From assembly GCF_014269035.2 (NCBI RefSeq), contig NZ_JABWRP020000009.1:160432-224431 (forward strand): a stretch of DNA of 64,000 bases. Direction: 5' to 3'. The stretch comes from Pseudomonas vlassakiae. GTDB taxonomy: Bacteria > Pseudomonadota > Gammaproteobacteria > Pseudomonadales > Pseudomonadaceae. This document shows positions 7,637 to 16,789 of the stretch, in pieces (position 1 is the stretch's first letter; each line of letters opens with the position of its first letter). The notes under the pieces were generated by a model, which was given only the letters and a program-made list of their open reading frames with translations, did not search any database and was not told the origin of the DNA. Both the position numbers and the translations under genes were made by a program.

Positions 7637-8454
7637 TTGCTGATGTCGGCGCCGATCCATTTCTGCGAGATCTGCGCCAGCGTGCCGTCAGCCTTCAGCT
7701 CGGCGAACACCTGGCGCACCTTGGCGTCCCACTCCGGGTCACCTTTTTCGATGGCCACCGAATTCGGCTCTTCATACAGCGGGGCGCCGGCCAGCTTGAA
7801 GCGGTTGTCCTGGTCCAGGCGCGGCTTGGCGGTCACCAGGTTGGTGAGGATGGCGTCCAGGCGCACGCCAGCGCCCAGGCCGAGGTCCTGGAAGGCGACG
7901 TTGTCGGTGTCGTAGGGGGCGATCTGCACGGCCTCGAACGGGTAGTCGATGTGGCGGTCTTCGGCGCCTTCGATCACCAGGTTCTTGTTCAGGTAGCTCT
8001 CGTAGCTGGAGGCGGCGGTCAGGCCGACCTTGCGCCCGTCCAGGTCTTTGGCGCCGTGGATGCGGTCATCTTTGGCGTTGACCACGATGACGGCGGGCGA
8101 GGCGTAGTACTCCACCGGGAAGGCGAACACTTCGGCGCGGGCCTTGCTCGGGGTCATCGAGCAGATGCAGATGTCGTAGCGCCCGCTCCAGCGACCGGCG
8201 GCGATCACGTCCCAGGAAGGGGTTTCCAGGCGCAGCTTGACGCCGAGCTTCTGCGCCACTGCCTTGGCCACATCGACGTCGAAACCGTCGAGCTGGTTCT
8301 GCGCGTTGAGGAACGAGAACGGCGGGTAGCTTTCCATCAGCACGTTGACCAGCTCCTTGTTCGTCTCGACGCGCTCGAGGGTGGTGCCGGCGAAGGTTTG
8401 GGTAGCGGTAGCGAGCAACAGGAGGCTCGCGCCGAGCAGGGCAGGGATGCGCAT
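7633..8454 (-). CDS. Periplasmic amino-acid-binding protein of ABC transporter
   Basis: A 273-residue SBP_bac_3 protein. A signal peptide is evident (residues 1-22, cleavage after TFA). The mature domain shows YPPFSFLNAQNQLDGFDVDVAKAVA, then SWDVIAAGRWSGRYDICICSMTPSKARAE, and the hinge region GRKVGLTAASSYESYL, all typical of polar amino-acid receptors. It is the first gene of a two-gene operon with the permease. The region upstream is an A+T-rich divergent promoter shared with the methyltransferase gene. The ligand cannot be read from the sequence. Confidence 0.9.
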   Translation of the reverse strand: MRIPALLGASLLLLATATQTFAGTTLERVETNKELVNVLMESYPPFSFLNAQNQLDGFDVDVAKAVAQKLGVKLRLETPSWDVIAAGRWSGRYDICICSMTPSKARAEVFAFPVEYYASPAVIVVNAKDDRIHGAKDLDGRKVGLTAASSYESYLNKNLVIEGAEDRHIDYPFEAVQIAPYDTDNVAFQDLGLGAGVRLDAILTNLVTAKPRLDQDNRFKLAGAPLYEEPNSVAIEKGDPEWDAKVRQVFAELKADGTLAQISQKWIGADISK

Positions 8455-8557
8455 GTAAACACCTGAAAAGTTGGCAAAACGGGACAGGAGGTATTAAATA
8501 GTTATAAATAATCGAAATATAATGAATTTTAATCATAAGCACCTTTAGAGACGTTAT
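8455..8557. promoter_or_regulatory. A+T-rich divergent promoter region
   Basis: 103 nt between two divergent genes. The core at about 8495-8540 is strikingly A/T-rich, with ATTAAAT near one side and ATTTTAAT near the other in inverted orientation. It must hold the promoters of the transporter and the methyltransferase, so joint regulation is likely. No specific operator is identified. Confidence 0.5.
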
Positions 8558-9457
8558 ATGACACAGCGAGCGATGGTGGTTCTGGATGGTGGCATGGGGC
8601 GGGAATTGCAGCGCAGCGGCGCGCCGTTCCGCCAGCCCGAGTGGTCGGCGCTGGCGCTGAGCGAGGCCCCCGAGGCGGTGGTCGGGGTGCATGCCGCGTT
8701 CATTGCCGCAGGGGCGCAGGTGATCACCAGCAACAGCTATGCGGTGGTGCCGTTTCATATCGGCGAGGAGCGGTTTGCCAAGGAGGGCCTGCAACTGGCC
8801 ACGGTGGCGGGCCAGCTGGCCCGTCGGGCGGCCGATGCCAGTGCGCAGCCGGTGCAGGTGGCGGGGTCGCTGCCGCCGTTGTTCGGCTCCTACCGGCCAG
8901 ACCTGTTCCAGCCGGAGCGGGTGGCCGAGGTGTTGACGCCACTGCTGCAAGGGCTGGCGCCGCATGTGGACCTGTGGCTGGCGGAAACCCAGAGCTCGAT
9001 TGCCGAGGTGCGGGCCATCCACAGCCACTTGCCAGCGGACGGCAAGCCATTCTGGGTGTCGTTCACCTTGCAGGACGAAGAGGTCGACAGCGTGCCTCGC
9101 CTGCGTTCCGGCGAGCTGGTGGCCCATGCCATCGAAGCGGTGGCCGGCCTCGGTGTTGCGGCGGTGCTGTTCAATTGCAGCCAGCCGGAAGTCATCGGCG
9201 CGGCGCTGGAGGTGGCGCGCTCGGTGATCGACGCCCGCCAGGCGGATATCGCCATCGGCGCCTACGCCAATGCCTTCCCGCCGCAACCGAAGCAAGCCAC
9301 GGCCAACGATGGGCTGGATGAACTGCGGGAAGACCTCGACCCGCCGGGCTACCTGGTGTGGGCTCGCGACTGGCGGGCGCGTGGGGCGAGCCTGATCGGC
9401 GGCTGCTGTGGCATCGGGCCGGAGCATATTGCTGAGATCAAACGCGGCCTGGATTGA
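8558..9457 (+). CDS. Homocysteine S-methyltransferase family protein
   Basis: A 299-residue zinc-dependent methyltransferase of the MmuM/YbgG type, which transfers a methyl group (often from S-methylmethionine) to homocysteine to give methionine. It starts with VLDGGMGRELQRSGAPF and has SNSYAV for the substrate pocket. The three zinc cysteines are visible as one in LFNCSQPE and a pair in GGCCGIGPEHI near the C-terminus. Length fits the family. It is divergent from an amino-acid ABC transporter, which may import its methyl donor. Substrate assignment beyond the family is inference. Confidence 0.88.
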   Translation: MTQRAMVVLDGGMGRELQRSGAPFRQPEWSALALSEAPEAVVGVHAAFIAAGAQVITSNSYAVVPFHIGEERFAKEGLQLATVAGQLARRAADASAQPVQVAGSLPPLFGSYRPDLFQPERVAEVLTPLLQGLAPHVDLWLAETQSSIAEVRAIHSHLPADGKPFWVSFTLQDEEVDSVPRLRSGELVAHAIEAVAGLGVAAVLFNCSQPEVIGAALEVARSVIDARQADIAIGAYANAFPPQPKQATANDGLDELREDLDPPGYLVWARDWRARGASLIGGCCGIGPEHIAEIKRGLD

Positions 9458-9505
9458 AAGGCACTGTGGCGCGGCATTTGGGGGGTGAAAGATACCTGGT
9501 GGATG

Positions 9506-9550
9506 GCACGGGCTTCGCCCGTGTTCGCGGGTAAACCCGCTCCCACAGGG
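9506..9550. repeat. REP unit
   Basis: The hairpin CACGGGC-TTC-GCCCGTG is followed by TTCGCGGGTAAACCCGCTCC, a close match to the classical P. putida REP sequence. It lies between the methyltransferase and the convergent response-regulator gene. Confidence 0.85.
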
Positions 9551-9577
9551 GGCGCGCTAGTGCTGCCACTTCAGGAG

Positions 9578-9940
9578 TCAGTGGGCGGGAAGCAGCTCTG
9601 CGATGGCGCTGTTGAGGATGTCCAGTGTGCAGGGCTTGCGGATGAAGCGCGCATTGGCAGGGAGAAAGCCGGGGGGGACGATGCTATGGCCCGAGACAAT
9701 GATCACGGGTAGTTCGGGGTGTTCTGCCCAGATCGCTTTGGCCAGGCCCAGACCATCCAGGTGCCCAGGCATGCGCACATCGGTAATCACCAGTGCCAGG
9801 TTTGGCAGACGCGCCAAGGCCGCCAAGGCGTCATCGGCATTGGCGCAGTCGGTGACCCGGTGGCCGAAGTGCGTTACTGCTTCGCTCATCAACCACCGCA
9901 GGATTTCGTCATCTTCCACTACCAGTACATGGCTTTTCAT
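9578..9940 (-). CDS. Single-domain response regulator
   Basis: A 120-residue CheY-like receiver with no output domain. Acidic pair E9/D10-D11, phospho-acceptor D54 (in ITDVRMPG), the conserved Ser at 83 (IIVSG) and K102 (FIRKPC) are all present. The start is the ATG at 9940 with GGGGAAG upstream; the longer frame to 10015 is not needed. It is divergent from a sensor kinase 150 nt away, so the two probably form a phosphorelay pair. With no DNA-binding domain it should act through protein contacts or as a phosphate sink. Confidence 0.9.
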   Translation of the reverse strand: MKSHVLVVEDDEILRWLMSEAVTHFGHRVTDCANADDALAALARLPNLALVITDVRMPGHLDGLGLAKAIWAEHPELPVIIVSGHSIVPPGFLPANARFIRKPCTLDILNSAIAELLPAH

Positions 9941-10090
9941 CGCTTCCCCCTGTCCCTGGCCATCTAGATGCGGGTTATAACAAGTCGTTTCCAAAAGTGG
10001 ACGAAAGGCGCTCAAGCGGTTTCTTTGCCCGATCCAGTTCCTGGGCTAGGCTGGTTGGACGTTTGATCAGGGAGCTGGGCGAGGATCGCA

Positions 10091-11215
10091 ATGAGACTGT
10101 ATGACTTCATCGAGAGCGACATGGAGAGCATTCTCTTGGCCTGGGAAGACTTTGCCCGCTCAGTCGAGACGGATTTGCCCAAGCAGGATTCAGTCGGCCT
10201 CAGAAACCATTCCGAAAAAATCCTGCGTACCGTTGCCGCCGACATGCGCACCGCTCAGACGCCCTATCAACAGGCCGAAAAAGCGCAAGGCCGGGGCCCT
10301 CAACAGTCCAGCGACACGGCAGCTCATTCCCATGCGGTGACGCGCCTGATTGCCGGCTTTTCCATGGACCAGCTGGTCGCGGAGTACCGGGCCTTGCGTT
10401 CCAGCGTGCTTTCATTGTGGTTGGCACAAGAGACCATGCGGGACGCGCATCATGTTCAGGACATGATCCGGTTCAACGAGGCAATAGACCAGGCCCTGGT
10501 CGAGTCCGTCGCAGCCTACGGCGCCGCGGTGGAATCAACCCGCAAGATGGTCCTGGCCGTGCTGGGTCATGATCTGCGCTCGCCACTGGGCGCGGTGCTC
10601 ATGGCCGGCGACCTCATCCTGCGCCAGGGCACGTCAGACGAGAAGGTGAAGCAGCTGGCGGCCCAGGTGTGTAACAGCGCTCGCCGCGCCAACAACATAG
10701 TCAACGACCTGCTGGACCTGGCGCGCTGCAACTTGGGGACAGGCATTCCGGTGCACCCGCAGCCGGTGGAACTGAACGCGATCTGTCGTTCGGTCATCGA
10801 CGAACTGCGCGCGGCCACCCCTGAGGCGACAATCGTATTCGAGGAGGCCGCGCTGATTACTGGCCAGTTTGATCCGGAACGCATGGCTCAGGTGTTCTCC
10901 AACCTGATCGGCAATGCCCTGCGCCATGGCGATTCGACACTGCCCATCCGAGTCACGCTGGCCCATGAGGCCGGTGTGCCACGCATCAGCGTGCACAACT
11001 CGGGAGAGCCGATTCCCGAGGCCGTGATGCCTTATCTGTTCAAACCCGAAGGCCGCTACTCCAGCTATGCGGACGGCGACCGGGGCTCAGCTGCCGGGCT
11101 TGGGCTGGGGCTGTTCATCGCGGCGGAGATCGTCGCCAGCCATGGCGGCAGGATCGAGGTCGTGTCGACAGCGGAGCAGGGGACGCTATTCGAGGTCATC
11201 CTGTCTGACGTTTGA
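10091..11215 (+). CDS. Cytosolic sensor histidine kinase with RsbRD-like N-terminus
   Basis: A 374-residue kinase without membrane segments. Residues 1-145 are helical and resemble the RsbRD/RsbT co-antagonist N-terminal domain (DMESILLAWEDFARS near the start). The HisKA box has phospho-acceptor H160 in LGHDLRSPLGAV. The ATPase domain shows the N box (NLIGNALRHG, 271-280), DxGxP-like HNSGEPIP, and GLGLGLFIAAEIVASHGG. A divergent response regulator lies next to it. The N-terminal type suggests that a cytoplasmic stress or light/redox signal is sensed (inference). Confidence 0.85.
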   Translation: MRLYDFIESDMESILLAWEDFARSVETDLPKQDSVGLRNHSEKILRTVAADMRTAQTPYQQAEKAQGRGPQQSSDTAAHSHAVTRLIAGFSMDQLVAEYRALRSSVLSLWLAQETMRDAHHVQDMIRFNEAIDQALVESVAAYGAAVESTRKMVLAVLGHDLRSPLGAVLMAGDLILRQGTSDEKVKQLAAQVCNSARRANNIVNDLLDLARCNLGTGIPVHPQPVELNAICRSVIDELRAATPEATIVFEEAALITGQFDPERMAQVFSNLIGNALRHGDSTLPIRVTLAHEAGVPRISVHNSGEPIPEAVMPYLFKPEGRYSSYADGDRGSAAGLGLGLFIAAEIVASHGGRIEVVSTAEQGTLFEVILSDV

Positions 11216-11232
11216 CGCCCCCGCTGCCCGCC

Positions 11233-12141
11233 TCAGAAAACCGACCACCCGATCCGTGCGCTGAGCAACTCCAGTGCCGCCATCCCCGCCAGTGAATTAC
11301 CCGCCGCATTCAGCTCCGGCGACCACACGCACACGGTGAATTGCCCCGGTACGATGGCCACGATCCCGCCACCCACGCCGCTCTTGCCGGGCAAGCCGAC
11401 CCGGTAGGCGAAGTTGCCTGCCTCGTCGTACAGCCCGCTGGTGGCCATGATCGAGTTCACCTGCTGGGTCTGGCGGCGGCTGAGGATCTGCTCGCCGCTG
11501 TGCTTGCAGAACCCGTCGTTGGCCAGGAAGCAGAAGGCCCGCGCCAGGTCCAGGCAGCTCATTTGCAGCGCGCAGTAGCTGAAGTAGCTGCGCAGCACCG
11601 TCTCGACTTCGTTATGGAAGTTGCCGAACGACTGCATGAGGTAAGCCATGGCGGCGTTGCGCGCGCGGAACTGATACTCCGAGTCGGCGACCTTGGCATC
11701 GATCGCGATGTGCGGGTTGCCCGACAGCCGGCGGACGAAGTCGCGCATCGACAAGGTGGGCGCGGCAAAGCGCGACTGGTTGATATCGCAGATCACCAGC
11801 GCGCCCGCGTTGATGAACGGGTTGCGCGGGCGGCCACGCTCGAACTCCAGCTGCACCAGCGAGTTGAACGGCTGGCCGGAGGGCTCATGGCCCAGGCGCT
11901 CCCAGATGGCTTCGCCGGAATGGCCGATCGCCTGGACCAGGCTGAACACCTTGGAAATACTCTGCACCGAGAACGGCACCAAGGCGTCGCCTGCGCAGTA
12001 GTAACTGCCGTCGTTGCCATACACGGCGATGCCCAGCTGATTCGCCGGCACGTCGGCCAGCGCCGGGATGTAGTCAGCCACTTTGCCCTTGCCGATCAAA
12101 GGGCGCACTTCGTCGAGAATCTCGTTCAACAGCGTTTGCAT
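11233..12141 (-). CDS. glsB: Glutaminase
   Basis: A 302-residue GlsB-type glutaminase, which hydrolyses L-glutamine to glutamate and ammonia. The beta-lactamase-like S-x-x-K motif is S61-K64 in [11 protein letters not shown]. Other conserved segments are NPFINAGAL, the region [20 protein letters not shown], and [14 protein letters not shown]. Length and sequence match the bacterial GlsB/YneH family throughout. Monocistronic, convergent with the histidine kinase gene. The ATG at 12141 has AAGGCC upstream, a modest ribosome site. Confidence 0.95.
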   Translation of the reverse strand: MQTLLNEILDEVRPLIGKGKVADYIPALADVPANQLGIAVYGNDGSYYCAGDALVPFSVQSISKVFSLVQAIGHSGEAIWERLGHEPSGQPFNSLVQLEFERGRPRNPFINAGALVICDINQSRFAAPTLSMRDFVRRLSGNPHIAIDAKVADSEYQFRARNAAMAYLMQSFGNFHNEVETVLRSYFSYCALQMSCLDLARAFCFLANDGFCKHSGEQILSRRQTQQVNSIMATSGLYDEAGNFAYRVGLPGKSGVGGGIVAIVPGQFTVCVWSPELNAAGNSLAGMAALELLSARIGWSVF

Positions 12142-12244
12142 GGAAGGCCTTGTTATCAGTCCCCGGACGACAGCGAGGGGGTTGCGCTTGTGACGCAGAT
12201 CGCACGGCAGAAATCACACGCGTGTGCACAAATGGCGCTGGTGA

Positions 12245-13153
12245 TCATGGCCCGGCGTGCTCGGCCATCAATTCCACCACCCAGTTGATGAATACCCGCA
12301 GCTTGGCGCTGACGTGGCGGTTGGGCGGGAAGGCCAGGTACAGCGGCATGGGCGCCATCTGCCAGTCCTCGAACAGCGCTACCAGTTCGCCGCTGGCCAG
12401 GTGCGGCCTGGCCATGTAGTGCGGCAGCCACAGCGCGCCCAGGCCTGCGAGGCCGGCCGCGAGGTAGGCGTTGCCGTCGTCGACTGTCAGCAGCGAACGG
12501 CCCTGGACCTCGACGCGCTCTTCGCCGCGCTGCATGACCAGCGGCAACGCCTTGCCGGTGCGAAACCACAGGTAACTGACCGTGCGCTGGCGGCCCTCTT
12601 CCAGTTGCCGTGGGTGCACGGGCCGGCCAACCTCCTGCAGGTAACCCGGGGTCGCGTAGACGCCGAGCTTCAGGTCGGCCACATGCCGCGCCACCAGGGA
12701 CTGGTCGGTGATCTCGCCCCCGCGCACCACGCAGTCGACGTTTTCTTCGATGATGTCGACGATGCGGTCGCTCGCACCCAGGGTCAGCTGAATGTCCGGG
12801 TAACGGGCATAAAAACCGGGCAGGGCGGGGATCAGCAGCAGGCGTGCCAGCGGGCTGGGAACATCCACCCGCAGGCGCCCGCGCGGGGCTGCCGAGGCGC
12901 TGGACAGGCTGGTCTCGGCATCGTCGATATCTGCCAGCAACCGCACGACGCGTTCGTAGTAGGCAGCGCCATCGGCGGTGACGTTGACCTTGCGCGTGGT
13001 GCGGTTGAGCAGGCGCACGCGCAGCCGGGCCTCCAGTTGCTGGACCAGCTGGGTCACGCTGGTCTTGCTCATGCCCAAGGTGTCTGCGGCTTTGGTGAAG
13101 CTGCCGGTTTCCACCACGCGGGCGAAGGCCTGCATCGCATTGATACGGTCCAT
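12245..13153 (-). CDS. LysR-family transcriptional regulator
   Basis: A 302-residue LTTR. The N-terminal winged HTH is plain: MDRINAMQAFARVVETGSF then KAADTLGMSKTSVTQLVQQLE (residues about 1-60). A typical effector domain follows from about residue 90 (RLRVDVPSPLARLLLIPALP). It is of the common 'MDRI/LxAMxxFVRVVETGSFT' subgroup. Divergent from the RidA-type gene, which it may control from the 123-nt intergenic region (13154-13276). Effector unknown. Confidence 0.92.
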   Translation of the reverse strand: MDRINAMQAFARVVETGSFTKAADTLGMSKTSVTQLVQQLEARLRVRLLNRTTRKVNVTADGAAYYERVVRLLADIDDAETSLSSASAAPRGRLRVDVPSPLARLLLIPALPGFYARYPDIQLTLGASDRIVDIIEENVDCVVRGGEITDQSLVARHVADLKLGVYATPGYLQEVGRPVHPRQLEEGRQRTVSYLWFRTGKALPLVMQRGEERVEVQGRSLLTVDDGNAYLAAGLAGLGALWLPHYMARPHLASGELVALFEDWQMAPMPLYLAFPPNRHVSAKLRVFINWVVELMAEHAGP

Positions 13154-13276
13154 TTCAAGGCTCGCTCAGGTCAGGATTGTTTGGAGTATACAAACAGTCA
13201 TGACCAGCATTGCCCGTTTATCCGCGCAGGCGGCGTTTCTACAGTGGCTGCACCGTAACCCACCCGGAGTTCTGCC

Positions 13277-13669
13277 ATGACCTATCAACGCGATGTCGTC
13301 TTCCCGCCTGACCGCCACGCCCTGTATGACCTGCACCGTTACTCGCCGGCGATCCGCGCCAATGGCTTGCTGTTCGTGTCCGGCCAGGTAGGCAGCCGCA
13401 AGGATGGCTCGGCCGAGCCCGACCTGGCGGCGCAGGTGCGCCTGGCGTTTGCCAACCTCAACGCCATCCTGGCCGAGGCGGGCTGCAGTTTCGCCGACGT
13501 GATCGATACCACGCTGTTCATGATCGACCCCGACACCACCTTCGAAACCCTATGGGCGGTCGCCGCCGAGTTCTGGGGCGAGGCCCCTTACCCGACGGTC
13601 ACCGCGGTCGGGGTGACCTGGCTGGCAGGCTTCGACTTCGAGATCAAAGTCATTGCCAAGCTACCCTGA
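13277..13669 (+). CDS. RidA/YjgF-family protein
   Basis: A 130-residue Rid protein, a small trimeric fold. Signature parts are YSPAIRANGLLFVSGQVG, then the amphipathic helix QVRLAFANLNAILAEAGCSFADVIDTT, and FEIKVIAKLP. In RidA proper, a conserved Arg before the last strand (P-x-R-T/S) binds the imine's carboxylate. Here the segment is YPTVTAVGV and the Arg seems absent, so it probably belongs to another Rid subgroup and may not be an imine deaminase (inference). Divergent from a LysR gene. Confidence 0.88.
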   Translation: MTYQRDVVFPPDRHALYDLHRYSPAIRANGLLFVSGQVGSRKDGSAEPDLAAQVRLAFANLNAILAEAGCSFADVIDTTLFMIDPDTTFETLWAVAAEFWGEAPYPTVTAVGVTWLAGFDFEIKVIAKLP

Positions 13670-13685
13670 TGCGCGGCCCTCACGC

Positions 13686-15473
13686 TCAGTGCGAATGCCG
13701 CGGCATCCCGCCTTCCCGGGCGATCACGCGCATGTGCAGCGTCGCCGGCTCCAGGCAGCCGCCGGTGGACAACTGCCCCACCAGCTGGCGGTAGAGTTCC
13801 TGCCAGGGCGTCTGCGAGGCCGGGATGTTCGGCTTCCAGGCGGCGCGGCGGCGTGCCACTTCTTCATCGTCCACCAGCAGGTCGACGCGGCGCTGGTTGA
13901 GGTCCACGCGCAGCCAGTCGTTGGTCTGCAACAGCGCCAGGCCGCCGCCGACCGCCGCTTCCGGTGACATGTTGAGGATCGACGGGCTGGCCGAGGTGCC
14001 GCTCTGGCGACCGTCGCCCAGGCACGGCAGCGAATCGATGCCTTGCTTGATCAGCGCGGCCGGGGGCGCCATGTTGACCACTTCGGCGCTGCCGGGGTAA
14101 CCCACGGTACCGGCGCCGCGGATCACCAGGATGCAGCGCTCGTCGATGTCCAGCGATGGGTCGTCGATGCGCGCGTGGTAGTCCTCCGGGCCTTCGAACA
14201 CGATGGCGCGGGCCTCGAAGCTGTTCTCCTTGCCAGGTTCGGCCAGGTAGGTCTTGCGGAAGGCCTCGCCAACCACCGACATCTTCATGATCGCGCTGTC
14301 GAAGAAGTTGCCGCTGAGCACGATGAACCCGGCGTTGTGCTTGAGCGGCGCGTCGAACGGCAGGATCACCTCGCGGTTGCTTGTAACCGTATCGCTGACC
14401 ACCTCGCCGATGGTCTTGCCGCTGACCGTGGCACAGGCCTCGTGCAGGCGGCCGGCCTTGCGCAGTTCATGCATCACCGCCGGCACGCCGCCAGCGCGGT
14501 GGAAGCCTTCGCCCAGGTACTTGCCGGCGGGCATGCAGTTGACCAGCAGCGGTACGTCTTCGCCAATGCGCTGCCAGTCGTCCAGCGACAGCTCGATGCC
14601 CATGTGCCGGGCGATGGCGATCAGGTGCGGCGGGCAGTTGCTCGAGGCGCCCAGTGCCGAAGCCACGGCAATGGCGTTTTCGAAGGCTTCGCGGGTCATG
14701 ATCGACGACGGGCGCACGTCCTGCAGCACCAGTTCGCAGATGCGCCTGCCGGTGGCGTATGCCATCTGCCCGCGTTCGCGGTAGGGCGCGGGGATGCTGG
14801 CGCAGCCCGGCAACGACATGCCCAGGGCTTCGGCCAGGGCGTTCATCGACAGCGCCGTGCCCATGGTGTTGCAGTGGCCCACCGACGGCGAGGCGGCGGT
14901 GGTCATTTCCATGAAGCCTTCATAGTCGATTTCGCCTGCGGCCATCAGGTTGCGGGCGTGCCACAGCACCGTGCCCGAGCCAATCAGCTGGCCTTTGTGA
15001 TGCCCGTCGAGCATCGGCCCGCCCGACAGCACGATGGCCGGCAGGTCGGTGGTGGCTGCGGCCATCAGGCAGGCGGGGGTGGTCTTGTCGCAGCCAGTGG
15101 TCAGCACCACGCCGTCCAGGGGGTAGCCGTGGAGGATCTCCACCAGCCCCAGGTAGGCCAGGTTGCGGTCCAGGGCGGCCGTGGGGCGGCGGCTCTGTTC
15201 GGCGATCGGGTGGACGGGGAATTCCATGGGGATGCCGCCGGCATCGCGGATCCCGGCCTTGACCCGCTGGGCCAGTTCGATGTGGTGGCGGTTGCACGGG
15301 GTGAGGTCGCTGCCGGTCTGGGCGATGCCGATGATCGGCCGCCCCGACTGCAGTTCGTCGCGGGTCAGGCCGTAGTTCATGTAACGCTCCACGTACAGCG
15401 CGGTCATGTCGGCGTGGCTCGGGTCGTCGAACCATTGCTGGCTGCGCAGCGGGCGTTTGGCGGTATCGGTCAT
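13686..15473 (-). CDS. IlvD/Edd-family sugar-acid dehydratase
   Basis: A 595-residue Fe-S dehydratase of the aldonic/pentonic acid branch of IlvD/Edd (arabonate, xylonate and similar substrates), converting an aldonate to its 2-keto-3-deoxy acid. The cluster cysteines are C60 (DLTPCNRHH), C128 (GCDKTTPAC, with K130) and C201 (GHCNTMGTA). The C-terminal swivel segment GYPGSAEVVNMAPP is present. It is the second gene of an operon, 19 nt after the FAH-family gene. The neighbours supply the later steps of a non-phosphorylative pathway to 2-oxoglutarate. Which sugar acid is used cannot be decided from sequence alone. Confidence 0.9.
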   Translation of the reverse strand: MTDTAKRPLRSQQWFDDPSHADMTALYVERYMNYGLTRDELQSGRPIIGIAQTGSDLTPCNRHHIELAQRVKAGIRDAGGIPMEFPVHPIAEQSRRPTAALDRNLAYLGLVEILHGYPLDGVVLTTGCDKTTPACLMAAATTDLPAIVLSGGPMLDGHHKGQLIGSGTVLWHARNLMAAGEIDYEGFMEMTTAASPSVGHCNTMGTALSMNALAEALGMSLPGCASIPAPYRERGQMAYATGRRICELVLQDVRPSSIMTREAFENAIAVASALGASSNCPPHLIAIARHMGIELSLDDWQRIGEDVPLLVNCMPAGKYLGEGFHRAGGVPAVMHELRKAGRLHEACATVSGKTIGEVVSDTVTSNREVILPFDAPLKHNAGFIVLSGNFFDSAIMKMSVVGEAFRKTYLAEPGKENSFEARAIVFEGPEDYHARIDDPSLDIDERCILVIRGAGTVGYPGSAEVVNMAPPAALIKQGIDSLPCLGDGRQSGTSASPSILNMSPEAAVGGGLALLQTNDWLRVDLNQRRVDLLVDDEEVARRRAAWKPNIPASQTPWQELYRQLVGQLSTGGCLEPATLHMRVIAREGGMPRHSH

Positions 15474-15492
15474 GTCATGCTCTCTTGTTGTT

Positions 15493-16674
15493 TTAGCGCT
15501 GCAGCAGGCCGCGGGCGGCCAGGTTGCGCATCATCGCGCCAAGGCCGAAGGTCCACGGCGCAGCCTGGTCGCTGGTGGTCACCTGGTTGTGCAGCTGGCC
15601 GAGCAGGGGGCTGGCGATGCGCACCCGGTCACCCGGTTTGTGGGTGAACCCCGCGCCCGGCTGGTCACGGTCTTCGATGGGGGCGAACAGCGTACCAAGG
15701 AACAGCAGGAAGCCGTCGGGGTATTGATGGTTGGCGTTGAGGGTCTGGCGCACCAGGTCTTCAGGGTCGCGGCTGATCTGGTCCATCGAGCTGCTGCCGA
15801 CCAGGCGGTAGCCGTCCTCGCCCTGGACTTCCAGGTCGACCACGCAGTGGCGCACCGCGTCCAGGTCGAAGCTTTCGTCGAACAGGCGGATGAACGGGCC
15901 GACCGCGCACGAGGCGTTGTTGTCCTTGGCCTTGCTCAGCAGCAACGCGCTGCGGCCTTCGAAATCGCGCAGGTTGACGTCGTTGCCCAGGGTGGCGCCG
16001 TGGATGCGTCCGCGGCTGTCCACGGCCAGCACCACTTCGGGCTCGGGGTTGTTCCACGCCGAGCCGGGGTGCACGCCGATCGCGCTGCCGCTGCCGACGG
16101 CCGCCAGTACCGGGGCCTTGGTGAATACCTCGGCATCCGGGCCGATGCCCACCTCCAGGTACTGCGACCACATGCCTTGCTCGATCAGCAGTGCCTTGAG
16201 GGCCATCGCCTGTGGTGAGCCGGGGCGCACTGCACGCAGGTTGTCGCCGATCACCGAATGCACGGTGGCGCGCACCGCCTCGGCCTTGCTGGCATCACCG
16301 GCTGCCTGCTCTTCGATCACCCGCTCGATCATGCTGGCGGCGAAGGTCACCCCGGCCGCCTTGATCACTTGCAAATCGACCGGGGCAAGCAGGTAGGGCT
16401 GCTGGGCGTCGAACGCTTCGCCGCTGTTGGCCAGCAACGCTTCGAGGCTGCCCAGGAAGCGGCCTGGTGTGCTGCGCACGGCGTGCAACGGGTCGTCGCT
16501 TTCCAGCAGCTGGCTGAGGGTGGCAAAGCGCTCGGACAGGTCGAATACCCCGTCCGGGCGCACGGTGATCGGCGAGGGGCCGCCAGGTTCGCCCGGGGTC
16601 CAGGCGCGGCCGATCAGGGTGCCGGTCAGGCCGTCCGCAGGCAGGGTGTTGGCGGGGGTGAGGGTCATCGGCAT
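15493..16674 (-). CDS. Fumarylacetoacetate-hydrolase-family dehydratase
   Basis: A 393-residue FAH-fold enzyme; the start is taken at the ATG at 16674. Metal-site features are the E-x-E pair in NNPEPEVVLAVDSRG and the downstream Asp/Lys region GNDVNLRDFEGRSALLLSKAKD. Members of this branch act as 2-keto-3-deoxy-pentonate dehydratases, giving 2-oxoglutarate semialdehyde. That role fits the adjacent IlvD/Edd dehydratase and the aldehyde dehydrogenase on the other side of the regulator. First gene of the minus-strand operon; its promoter lies in the region that also carries the LysR gene's dyad. Confidence 0.85.
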   Translation of the reverse strand: MPMTLTPANTLPADGLTGTLIGRAWTPGEPGGPSPITVRPDGVFDLSERFATLSQLLESDDPLHAVRSTPGRFLGSLEALLANSGEAFDAQQPYLLAPVDLQVIKAAGVTFAASMIERVIEEQAAGDASKAEAVRATVHSVIGDNLRAVRPGSPQAMALKALLIEQGMWSQYLEVGIGPDAEVFTKAPVLAAVGSGSAIGVHPGSAWNNPEPEVVLAVDSRGRIHGATLGNDVNLRDFEGRSALLLSKAKDNNASCAVGPFIRLFDESFDLDAVRHCVVDLEVQGEDGYRLVGSSSMDQISRDPEDLVRQTLNANHQYPDGFLLFLGTLFAPIEDRDQPGAGFTHKPGDRVRIASPLLGQLHNQVTTSDQAAPWTFGLGAMMRNLAARGLLQR

Positions 16675-16755
16675 GGATCGCAATCTCTCGGAACGTGAGA
16701 GCTGCACGCTAGGCAAGCGGCGCGATAAACTCCAATGGCTTAATCTCACCATTCA

Positions 16756-16770
16756 ATAACAAGCGGTTAT
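16756..16770. promoter_or_regulatory. Dyad ATAAC-N5-GTTAT (candidate LysR operator 1)
   Basis: A perfect 5+5 inverted repeat with 5-nt spacer, in the divergent interval between the FAH gene and the LysR gene and 20 nt before the LysR start. The same dyad, extended to 7+7, occurs at 17732-17750 before the dehydrogenase gene. Confidence 0.6.
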
Positions 16771-16789
16771 CGCAGCGACAGGGGCGTGC

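Noticed and set aside
8066..9427. Long minus-strand frame of 453 codons opposite the homocysteine methyltransferase gene
   Set aside because: A typical antisense open frame in GC-rich DNA; the plus-strand protein has complete family motifs.
14043..15647. Plus-strand frame of 534 codons opposite the dehydratase gene
   Set aside because: Antisense shadow, low-complexity His/Gly/Val/Ala-rich translation; the dehydratase on the minus strand is complete.
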